Source: Lutraria lutraria (taxonomy: Eukaryota > Mollusca > Bivalvia > Venerida > Mactridae). Taken from it: 64,000 bases of DNA. This document shows, one piece after another, positions 26,196 to 38,100 of the stretch (its first letter is position 1; each line of letters starts with the position of its first letter). The stretch spans positions 25,561,561 to 25,625,560 of the forward strand of contig OZ026841.1 of assembly GCA_964023205.1 (NCBI GenBank), written 5' to 3'. The position numbers and the translations under genes are program-made. Below the pieces are notes generated by a model. It had not been told where the DNA came from. It worked only from the letters and a program-made list of their open reading frames with translations, and did not search any database.

Positions 26196-28009
26196 TATAA
26201 TTCAATCTTATTTTTTCTATTTTGTGATGGAAATAGATATCTGCAACAGTTTTTGAAGGATGTAACGGATTTGGAAGTAATTTCATTTATAATCATTGAC
26301 CTACAAGACGTGTGACATAGTGCAAAATTTCTGGTTACTCGATCGACCCTAATTAATTTTATCCCGCGACCCTAGACATTTTCATGATTTTATCCGTTGA
26401 ATGGAAAATCCTCTTTCTCCTGTTTACTTTCCCATATGCTTCCAAAGCCAAATAAAGTCCATACCTACTAACCGACTTTTAATAAGAAAAGAAAAACATT
26501 TTTTCACGCCTAAGTGTAATCATGATGATTTAATGTTAAATGTTTCCGTAGTGAAAATAAATGTATTGTAAGCTAATGTGTTAAGTTTATATGCAGAATA
26601 GAATCAAATTACTATTTGACTGTGCAAACAATAAAAAGATTATTACTAGGATTCTTGAATTTTGTCTTTTCATGATATTCGCATTTGCAAAATTGATTTT
26701 ACTGGTGAAACAAATTTAATTAATGTCAATATCATAAGTTTCTGTCCATTTTAACGACGTACATATCAGAGATCCAAAAGTAATGTATACAGTGAAATAT
26801 CGATTTTTGGATCAATTAAGATAACAGATTTTATCTGTTACGCGTGACTGACTTTATTACTTTATGACCCCTAATAAAGTCAGCATAACGCAAGCAAGGA
26901 GGGTAACAATAGGTAGACTGTATATAAACCCCTGAATTGTAGTTGTTTCCCTTGAAAATTGATCAGATACTCGATAAGGCCATGTCCGCCAAAGTTGGAC
27001 ATGTATATTATGATGCCAGGTATAACGGTCCTAGATTTAATACAAGTAGTTTCACAATATTATACGAACGTGGGTTTATTGATAGCTATATGGAATTGAT
27101 AGATATATATTCTAAAAGATAAATATGATAGATATGTTATAGTTTTTATAGCTATTTTGGCTTATATGGCTTTTTTATTCAATTTTTTATGAATGATGAG
27201 TCTTAACGAGATGCCAAAAATAAGTATTCTTTCAGTTTTAACACAGAGGCAAAATGGATAATCAACACATTGCTCATCAATGTGTCAATGAAATTCAATA
27301 AGTAAGGGCCCGTGCCTGCACAATTAATTTCTTTTTTTTCACACCTTCATACATTTCAAATAATGAAACAGCAAAAATAGCTGTACATGATTAGAGTTTC
27401 ACGTTGTCGTTCTCTCGCACGGTCGAGTAAAAACAGTAGCACATTGAAAGCTTCAAAAACACATCACAGATGATTTTTATTTTATTTATTTCTTGTAATT
27501 TAAGCGGCGAACCGGAAAATAATATAATTATTGATGTATATGTACTGGATATTAGTGTAAGTATTTAATAAAACCACAAATCTTTATTTATGGCCGTTTT
27601 CATAGTTTATGACTGGACTTGACGTTTTGTATGTATACAACGTGTCAGCAAAATAATTGTATATATATGTTCGGAGTTCAGGTACCAGTAAGAATGTGCC
27701 ACTGAGACATCATCACGTACTTTAAGATAGACGTTTCAACATCTCTCCAACAACAGTTCGTAAACGTTAACAGTTCAAACTCTCGCCATTAACATATACT
27801 TGGATATTTTTAGCTTTCTTCATCATACACATTCCTAATATCGAGCTTAATTGACCCTTCCACGGATCTAATTAATTCACGTAAATTGCCATGAACATGC
27901 TGACCAACAACCCGTATATAACTTTTAGCTGATCAGTTTTGCAAGTAAGTAAAACGTATTTCTTTAACGCACTGAGAATTTCTAAGATGTCCGCCATTAT
28001 CATCGATAT

Positions 28010-28115
28010 CAGCGTAGTCCCCGGAAGTAGAATTATTCCTTATCAGAGGACATCACCGTCGATTTACTAAGGGAAGTAACCTAGTTATGGGAAAGGGCCA
28101 TTAAATCTTTAGTCC
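28010..28115 (+). repeat. Dispersed repeat with CCGGAAGT and splice-donor-like end
   Basis: Contains AAGATGTCCGCCAT, CCCCGGAAGTAGAA and AACCTAGTTATGGGAAAGGG. The reverse complement of 6150-6270 (and of its copies in units 2 and 3) has the same words in the same order. A related segment is at 1268-1400. The ETS/YY1-like words suggest a promoter-derived repeat, but no transcript can be tied to it. Confidence 0.4.
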
Positions 28116-28579
28116 CGGTAAGTAAGTAATTTAAAAGCAAAGTGCTTCGAAAAAAACTCAGACGGGATCATATTTTTAAACAAAGTTAATTATGTTATAA
28201 AACAAATCATTAAATAAGGAGCAGGAAAAAATGAAAATAACTTGATATAATCACGAAGGAAACCTTTTTAGTATCCAACTTTTTTTGTCATAATTTCTAA
28301 AATAAAACATGACGGAAATGGGACTTGAGTACATACTCGGTTAAATAAATATTTATGTTTTCGACATTTTGTCTGCAATTTTAACAAAATGACCTTTTTA
28401 ATTTAATATAAATTATACTAGTATATCGTTTCAATTACGCATGAAATTCAATATAAATTATGCCCGTGATAAAAATGGAAATTCATACGATATATGGTCA
28501 CACAAATAAAATAAGGATTCGCCATTATATTCTGGTCGCCATTGTTCAACGATTTATTGGATCTGTTTGATTGATAAAT

Positions 28580-28990
28580 GTTCACTGAAGGTTGACCTTT
28601 GAAGGATGACCTTTAATCATGGTTAACCTTTGAAGGGAGGCCTTTGTTCATAGTTGATCTTTTAAGGGTGACCTATGTTCACAATTGACACCTGAATGTC
28701 CTTGGTTCACAGTTGACACCTGAAGGTAGACATTCGTTAATAGTTGATATCTGTACACAACTGATATCTGTGTGACCTTTGTTTACCGTTAGTCTTGGTC
28801 TTAGTCTAGGTTTACATTTTTCATAGTTGACCTATGAAGAGTGGCATTTCTTCAAAATTCATTTTTGAATGGTGACCTTAGTTCACAGTTAAACTTAAAG
28901 GTTGACATTTTTTCACAGTAGACCTCTGAAGTGTGGCCTTTCTTCAAAGTTGACTTTTTATGTAGACCTTTGTTCACAGTAGACCTCTGT
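28580..28990. repeat. Degenerate minisatellite, about 30-bp period
   Basis: Imperfect repeats of words such as TGACCTTTGTTCACAGTTGACC and GACCTTTGAAGGGTGACC run for about 400 bp, ending about 100 bp before the exon at 29088. No coding potential. Confidence 0.65.
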
Positions 28991-29087
28991 TAACATGTAT
29001 TAAATCAAGTTTTTACTGTTTTATTACTTTTTTATTATAAGAACATGTTGTGTGTTCGCTGTAATGTGTCATTTATTTCATGTTCAG

Positions 29088-29181
29088 TTTCGAATCCGAC
29101 ATGTGAACGAGTCTGGAGGACATGAATCCTTGAATCAACTGATGGTGGATAGTTTTGTACAGAGATCAGAACATGGATATG
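29088..29181 (+). CDS. Lipid transfer protein exon, N-terminal part
   Basis: Preceded by ATGTTCAG and followed by GTGAGT. Only one frame is open; it reads [20 protein letters not shown] and ends in phase 1, which fits the next exon 17.3 kb downstream. The sequence would fall in the first beta-sheet domain of the family, but it is not diagnostic alone. Assignment rests on phase agreement and on reading smoothly into [16 protein letters not shown]. Confidence 0.6.
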
Positions 29182-32100
29182 GTGAGTTAATTCATATACC
29201 TAGGTTCTATCATAAAATATAATTACTTATTAATAAGTCGGTTACTGTACAACGAACGATGCACTGGTGGATTAAAGAAAATCATTCCAGTTTACCGTTT
29301 GTATTCATAACTGTATATCACAGATTTTTTTTTTATTCATGTATATGTTGTTTGACAGCCCATTCGACAGCCATGGTAATTTCAGAGCCGCCCAAGATAG
29401 AGGGTTTTCCTGGTTCTTTATCGTGTTCGGTGTAAAGCACCGATACACGCTTCGTCCGTTACCCTGTGATTTTACAGACACAATACTTTGCTCGGTAGTT
29501 GGGATGGGGACACTAAAAAGCGTCTCTGAGAAATTCGAAAGGCATAGCCGAGTATCGAATCTACGACCTTTCATTTAGTAGTTCAGTGCATTAACACCCG
29601 ACCACCTACCAACCCATCACATTTTATAAATTTACAGATAATACAGTTGTTTTGGAGAATTTAGCAGAAGCTATTGTATTCGTCTGGAGCGGTCATTCTT
29701 AGCTCTTTCAGTTATAAGCCGTACAATCTTGTCCCTCTGGGAGACCTATTTTGCCCATCGTTTTTGTCCTATGTGTTGGGTAAGGTTGATGGTTAAGTGA
29801 TATTAATGGGAAAATATTGTAGGGATGTTGAGATGTTGTTTTCTTCTAGGAGTCGTTTCTTATATCTATTTTGTCGCAGTTTTGTTCACATTTGGACTAA
29901 TCGGATCTTGTATTTGTTATATAAAATCATGGAAACAGAAGATTTGTTTAAAGATGTTATGCTACAGTTTCCAGTTTTTATTCACATAGACATATAGGAA
30001 AAATGAAAACCCTTTCATAGATGTTTTTTTAAAGTATGCATGATCATAGCGTATGTTAACAGAAACATATTAACCGAAAAAAGATTTGGGGTTGACGAAC
30101 TCGTTTTTGAGTTATATGCCCATGAATTTGAATTTTTGGCTGATTTAGGTCATTTCAAGGGCAGATAATTCACAGTGAAGATAAGCAATGCCTTATTTAT
30201 TTTCCTTTTAATGTGGCCTACTTCTTTCAATGTCATCAAGGACTTATATACATACATGGATTCGCAACTGCTAAAATAGCTCAAACGATATCGTTAGACG
30301 ATCCAACGATGCATTGCTATATACTTGGCAATGTCCGACAGCTGTAATTGGGTGTTTACGAATTTGATTATGCTAAAAAAAACTCTGGCAATTGGGCACG
30401 GGAAATTGGTAAAGGATGCAACAAATTCCTTAAAGATATTGAGATACATTTATAATTCCACAAAGTCTAAGCATTGAAAAACATTCGGAATACCACGGAT
30501 ATTTTCGCTGTTATTAACATTCGGATCATAACGGATATTTTCGTATTTTCGCTTTTGTAAACAAGAGCATGAAATCCCGTTGATTTACGTGTCATTATTG
30601 CGGGATTTGATTACTTTAGACTGTTAATACGGAAGTTGCTAATCCATGTATGTATATAAGTCCTTGATGTCATTGTTAAAAAATTCAAGAATTGATGATG
30701 AGCGGTTTTGTATTTTTTCTTCTTTACCTTAATCAGTGCCAATTTCCTTAAAAAGTACCTATTTAAAAGAATTTTAGTCTCTTTACTTCGACAGAAAAAA
30801 TGTAATAAAATATTTAATGGAATTGCATGAAATTTTGTATTTTGACCAATAATAAAATAAAAAAGAGTAAACCCAAAGTAAAATATGATATTTGAGATTT
30901 ATGTGTAAGTTATCTGTCTTTGAAATAACCTAAAATAAGCAAATATTCATATTCAAGGGCAGATAACTCAAACGCGAGTTCGTCAACCCCCATTTTCTTT
31001 CACGTAAATGTTTCTCTTCTAATCTTTACAAACTTGTGTACGTATTTATCTACAATTCACGTACAAAAAGTCAAACAGCCATGCAGATACTTTAAAACAT
31101 TAAGGAAGTTTCCTACAAGTTATATTGACATCTGATTCGTTCGTAAACACAAATGAGAAAGTGTTCATTCGGATCACTTCTGACATTTACATTGAAATGA
31201 TATCTTCCGCGACCTACAAATTTATTTTAAGTGTTTTATCAATAAGGAAGTGATTGTTGAAATTAAATGTATATATACTTATGATAAATGTTTTGAAGTT
31301 GATTTGAGATACAGCTTAGCTTTAAATGCCAAATTATCTATGGATATAACCTTAAATCTTAAAGCAGCGAGCGGAAAATGTAATACCACTTGATTTGGTA
31401 AAGTCCCCACTAGGGCGATAACCTTGCTTTTTATATTTGGTTGTTATTGTACTCCACGTTATCGACGGGTAAATAGTACATATATATACAGGTAATCACA
31501 ACCAACCACTTCAGTAGTAGCAAATGAGGCTTTGTGGAGGCGGTGCCGATGGTGCAAGTTCAAGACCCTGGTCAGTAGGCTAACCCTGGGTTAGTAGGTT
31601 AATTATTGAGATTGGATCAAGGTCGATCTTAATTCTGTATTTAAGGTTCACAATTCTGCATGTTTTTTCACAAATCATCCAAACAGCAAAGCAAGCACAC
31701 TTGTTGGAACTTTTTATAAACTGGTAAGTGTAATTTTATTCTTATATTTTATTATTTTAGTAATTCTAAACTTTGTCTACATCTTATAGCTTAAATAGTT
31801 AGAAATAATAAATTTCATTCCTAAAGAAATAGCCAAGGGAAACAATTCATGCTAACCCGTTAAGTTATGTTTAGTGAGTTACTTCCCCTTAAACAGTATT
31901 TTATATTTATTTTTAGAATGGCACAAGCTCAACTTCAGTTTACCCATGACACTTTAAATTATTTTGAAGAAAACGGTCTACAAACTGTACAGTGGTTACC
32001 ATTGTTACAACAGATTCTGTGCCGAATTGACAACAAGTTATCATTGACTGAAAGGAAACAGAACACTCTTGTCATATTTTGTTAAAAAAGGGACAAATCA

Positions 32101-35100
32101 AACAAAAATAAGCTTAAATCAATTTCAAACTCTGTGCGACTTAAAACAAAGTGTACTGTTATTAAAATCATTTCTTGGTGGACAGTGATTGCACGAAGGT
32201 TACTGACAGTGTTTGCTGCACATCATATCGATTCTATGAAGACCGAATCAACACGTTTGATACCTGGTCAGCACAAATAGTTCCAACTAAAGTTCAATTA
32301 GACAAAGCTGATTTCTATTACACGAGTTTCGGTGACAAAGTTATTTGTTTTTCTTGTGGTATTAAATTACATCAGTGGCAGAAAACAGACAATCCCTGGG
32401 AAGAACACTTAAAACATTCTCCTTCTTGTATATTTTTGAAAATCGTTGGATATTCTAGTAATAAGCCAACGCCTACACATATTCCCATCGGATTTACCAC
32501 AAACAATTCAAGTTTTAAATTTGGTGAAAATCCTTGGTCAGATAACTCTTTGTTTTATACGTTTTCAAAATGAATGATTCCACAGCTCACGTGATGATCA
32601 TGAATTCCTATTTTGATTTTGTATATGGTAAAGCGATGTATGAGTGTCTCGGTAATGTTGTTAAACAACAATGTTATGGATGTGAGGTTGACCACCCCTC
32701 ACAAGTTCAGCACTCCTGTGTGATGTTTGACACGAAAGAACACATCGAAATGTACTTTGACCAGATGTTGTCTACAGTTAAGGAAGATCTTATTCTTTTA
32801 TCTCGGACCGAAATCATAGATGATTTGAACATCTATCCGGAACTTTTGACCCTACAGAAACTGAAAATATACGACAAAGACTGGTTAGACACCATGAAAA
32901 CAGAGCAGTGGCAAGTTAAAATGAAAAAGATGATTCTGTCTATTTTTCATCTAGAAAACAGGTTGTTTCAATCAGCTATTTAAACTGGTACATATACACT
33001 GATGTTTTAGATGTTTTTGTTTTTGTACATGAACATTTGTATTTTATATATAATTCCTACATTGCTTACTGTTGAAAATATATGATGTCAGTTGATATAA
33101 TCTTGTAAAGGTTTATACTTTCCTCAACCAATTGTATGAATAAATCCTATAACAACTTATGCATGTGTTTGTTTTCATTTGATGTTTTGTGTTAGATATT
33201 TGCTCAAATATATCATGTTTGTTCGAGTTTAAAGTATTTTGTTAAATGATAACCAACTCACCTACAACCAGTGTTACTGAACCAGTACAACATGAAGTAC
33301 TAACGTATTATTTCACTTGAACCTACCCAGCCAGCAAACCTATGTCGGCCCGACATCAAGCCGATATTGTCATCAATGTCGGCCCTACATCGGCATCTTG
33401 ATCGTTCTGACATCGGCCCGCCTTGAATTTGCAACGCGGCTCGATGTCGGCCCGACAGGATTTCCCCGATATTGATCCGATGTTCTGCCGATGTAAAACC
33501 GATATTCCAGGAATCGCTTTAATGACCCCTAAAATACTGGTATAGACCTACTGCGAACAGAAGCTAGTAAGATAAATATTGTATAAACTCATACTTGTTC
33601 ATACATGGATCATAGTCTGCTGTCATGTGAGGAAACAATCAAACTAGCCCGAGTGAGAGAGTTTGGTTACAAAGCTACTACAAGTTATTTCATATATTTG
33701 TTAATTTCTAACAGGTCATCTTTCATTAAGATAACAAAATAAATAGAGTATTTTCTATATTTATTTAATCAACATCATGGTGATCATGTACATCTTATGA
33801 TCTCCATATTAATATTCCAAATCCAGACTCTCCTTCCATGTAATAGAAATTATATCAAAGTAAAATTTTAAGTTTAATACTAAGGATAAATTAATATTGC
33901 TCTCTTTCTTAAAAAAACAAGTGTTTAATTATTTAATTATGGGGCAAAAAATAACAGTAGAAAAATGATATACATGAGTCTTAATGTAGCTGTTTTTGCT
34001 TTCTCTTGAAAGTTCATAGGATATAAACTGCATGGAATAGAGTCCCAGACCCTTTATGATAAAAACTATATTCAAATGCTAGCCATGTTTCCACTATCTA
34101 ATGTATTTCATGTTATGACAATTAAGCTAAAATGAAACCCAATTGCACGAAGAATGAAAAATACAATAAGAAATCAATACATAACTTTGATTTTCATTAC
34201 TCTGCAAATCCTATGTTTAAAATATGAATGTGGTCAGTGATATTGTACTATTTGGCACTTCTAAATTTAATTATTCACACAATTAATCATACTCATACAT
34301 AAACAATTACAAAATTATTAATGCTAACAAATTTAAAAAAAACACTGTATATATCTTCCAAAAATCTTAACCAAAAACTTAAAAACACTATAAAAGTTCA
34401 TTTTGGTCATTCATGTAATTGTTTATATAGTAGATTAATAATATTTTTCTCTTCATCTTTTTCCACTATCCCTTGTCACTGTTGGTACATAGGCACTTTC
34501 TCAACACCACCTTAACATCAGCTTCCTAAACACTTTGAATTGTCCTTTGTACAGCTTCAGCTACAATATAATTAATCAATAAATTGATAACACAGTATTT
34601 AAAAACATACAATAAGCACAACTCATTTCCTTTAACTAATGCAATTAGCCAAATATTTTCCTATTTCATGTACATAATTAGGTCCAAATTAAATCATACT
34701 GCTGTAATAGGAGGAAAATAATGTACCCAATGCGAGGGCTCGAACCCGCGACCTCCTGCTTGCAAGTCAGATGCTCTACCGATTGAGTTAATCGGGCTGG
34801 TGAATATCCCATCCAATTCATAAATACAATATATCACACCGCTACATTCCTCCTTCCTTTTTATTCAAAATTATTAATATAAATTAATTGCGACAAACAC
34901 AGGTTCTTTAAACTAAACCAGCCTTTGCTTCACCATAGCTCTAGGATTTCGAGGCTAGTCTCATACTAACGGCATTAAATGTAATAGGAAGAGGAAAATA
35001 ATGTACCCGATACATGGCTCGAACCCGCAACATCTTGCTTGCAAGTCAGATGCTCTACCAACTAAGCTAATCGGGCTAGTGAATATCCCAGTCAATTTAC

Positions 35101-38100
35101 AAAATACAATATATCACACCGCTACTAAGAGTAATCAAGCTTAAAATTGAATTCATGTCTTGAATATCTAATTGTTGTATACAAGATATATATGTGATAA
35201 TAATTACATTTGTAACTTACAATAAATGCTACTAGTATATTGCCAACTTGCAACATAGCCATTGTATATTCCGACACACCCTCTGGGGACTAACTACTAA
35301 ATACATGTGTATGCCATGCTGTTTCTTAGGTATCCTTCCCTGATAGTTGACCTGTAAAATATAAAATAAAATTCAAAAACAACATATACATTGTATTTCA
35401 AACATGTACCTTATAACAATCTATGGTATCTAGTCATACTAAAAAATTAACAACATTAACAGAACAATCACATGATTTATACTTGTATACTCCTATTGAT
35501 CAGAGTCTATAGGTAGATCTTATTTCCATCAATATATTTCAAAATATTATTTATAATTAGAACTTTTTATAATAATTATTTATGCATTCATTATTTATAC
35601 AGAATGAATTAATATGAGCAGTTGAAAGCTTAATGTCTAATTGATATAAATTTACCATACAACTACAAGCCCCACATACCTGTCATTTTATAAAAGTTGT
35701 AATTCCTTGAATCCTCTAAGTGCTTGATTTTCTCCAATCAATCATGTTTAATATATTATTTAGCAACTTAGTGCACTTTCTGTACTTTAAAAACCAATTC
35801 TGCTTCATCGTTGTGATACTGTAGTTGTGAAAAACCGCTGGTCAGACCGTCTGGAGCTAAAACAGGAGACAAATGGAAATAAAAGTAACTTTACACAAAG
35901 ATTTACAAATAATTTTTAATTTAATTATTAGACTGAGTACATACTGGTCATTGGTCTCTGGTGTAAATAAACTATTATGGTAAAACAATGAAATCAAATG
36001 AATAACATAAAATTCCTTGAATAAACATGGAATTAGTAACATGAGCAATTTTCTTTTGTTATAGACAGTCGCGAAAACATATGACAATAAAGCAACAAGC
36101 TAAAATAAGTTCCCAAGATAATTACTTTACTGTCAATATCCACCCGCTGTTGTTGATGTATGCCTTTTAAAGTAATTTTCCAAACTCACTGACATGTTTC
36201 TTGCAACGAAAACTTGTTATTTTCATGAAATCTATCCGACCTGCTGCTGACACTAGTTCAAGAAATTCAAATATGGCGGTCAGCACTAAATGACTAATGC
36301 AGGCGGTTGACCTAGATACTTAAATCTTGTTACAAGTTATTTAAGATAAGCCAAGGTAATATGTTTCAAAATGTAAATGAATACTGACATTATAATGCAG
36401 CCTCCTACATGATTTAACGTTTTGCTCCTTCACTTCTTTCATTTTCCACATTGATTATGTAAAAACAGTTAATTAACTCATTAATGACAACTTTGATACA
36501 TATATCGGCCCTACGTCAGTCCGACATCTACTTGACATCGAGATTTGAACGAATATAAAGAGTCAGATTCATCGTGTTTATCATTTATATTTTACCTATT
36601 CATGCCTACAGAATAGGTTCGAACTTGAATAAGTTAACACCAAGTGTAATACACACTTTCTAAAAAATCCACCTACGTCGGCCCAATATCGGATTGACGT
36701 TGGCAAATGTAGCCGATATTCCGCTCTTTAGCCGACGTCGGGCCGACATAGTGATGCTGGCTGGGTATCAACACATTCTTACAAAATATTTGAACTCTAT
36801 GACCAGGGTTTACATGTTTAGGTGTTTACCTGATGACTGGTGATATGACCCAACCTTGGATTATAATATTTTATCAGAACAGAGTTATTAACATTTATAC
36901 TGCGTCTGTCTCACCACAGACCACATGAGTCTAATTTAATTTAAATACATGATTATACACATGATACACAATGTAAACATTCCTTACAATGTAAACATTC
37001 CATACAATTGTATCCATAAGCAAACATCATCGTACACTTTAACGAGGTCAGTATGATAGTATTGGAAGGTAACAACAAGGTGACCTTTGACGTTAGACAT
37101 TTCAAGTACACCATATACAAGACTCTTCTGAGCGGGAAATAATGTTGACCTAAATCAACTGACACAAGTTATCATACTGCCCAATTGTAATTAGATATTG
37201 TTTAGTAGGCAATAAAATTGATTACATTTTTGTTTTCATTTTAGTTGTGGATAAACAAGAGAAAGAGTTAATTCTGCATCAGTTTTTCTATAAAACAAAC
37301 CACCCCAGTGCATTCGCTGGTCCACAAAAACTTTACACAATTTTACAGAAAAAATATCCAGGAATTTTCACATTGTATTTTATTAAAAAAATGGTTGAAA
37401 AATCAAGACAGTTATTCTCTATCACAAGAACCAGAACATAAATTAAAAACGGCTAGAGTTTTAGTGTCTTCCATCGATGAACAGTTTGATTCGGATTTAT
37501 CTTCAGTGGAAAACATAAAAAAGTATAATGATGGTGTAAGATTTCTGCTATTTGTGATCGACATATTTAGTCGTTACCTGTGGGTTAAACCTTTGTTAGA
37601 CAAAAACGCCAAATATATATTAGATGCTATCAAAGAAATATTTACACAAAGAAAACCATTGAAGCTATGGACAGACCGAGGGTTTGAGTATAACAACAGA
37701 TTTTTGAAGAATTATTTGAAAGAAAACGATGTCTAATATTTTACCACACAAAACATTCCAAAGGCAAATTATGTTGAACGAGTACGAAATACAATCAAAG
37801 TTAGGTTATACAGAATGATGAGAAACAGACGATCCTATCGATATATTGATGATCTGCAGGATATAGTGGATAATTATAACGCTACACCACACAGAAGTTT
37901 AAACAACATAGCCCCCAAGGATGTAAACAGAAACAATGAAGCTGGCTTATTTGTTTTCATGTAAAAAAATCAACGAAAAATCCCGTTTCAGTTTAAGAAA
38001 GGAGACCTTGTGCGGATTTCTCATTTAAAACACACTTTTCGCAGATCCTACCAAGAGCAGTATACAAGAGAGGTATTTAAGATAAATCGTCAACAATATA

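Larger units (their letters stand above)
24541..29087. other. Non-coding region between tandem array and first recognised exon
   Basis: Unique, AT-rich sequence. It holds a CTTAG-rich stretch at 26040-26195 resembling the transposon end at 23718 onward, a possible gene remnant at 25165-25473, and a short Cys-rich frame near 24622-24680 (CSECTHCDKVCTSC). It also has a copy of the dispersed repeat at 28010-28115 and a degenerate minisatellite at 28580-28990. I could not identify the missing 5' exons or promoter of the lipid transfer gene here. Confidence 0.5.
33326..36765. mobile_element. 3.44-kb non-autonomous DNA transposon with TA target duplication
   Basis: Arm B gives the empty site: CACC-TA-TCAACACA is continuous there but split in arm A. 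The inserted DNA begins CCCAGCCAGCA and ends with its reverse complement, with TA on both sides (33324-33325, 36766-36767). Subterminal regions (33340-33510 and 36500-36745) are packed with GTCGGCCCGAC-type short palindromes. No transposase ORF; the longest frame is under 80 codons. The TA duplication suggests a Tc1/mariner-like or related mobilising enzyme. It contains two tRNA-like repeats. Confidence 0.85.

Noticed and set aside
34725..35076. Functional tRNA-Ala genes
   Set aside because: Stem mismatches, an extra T-arm base and a location in a repeated unit of a transposon make pseudogenes more likely.
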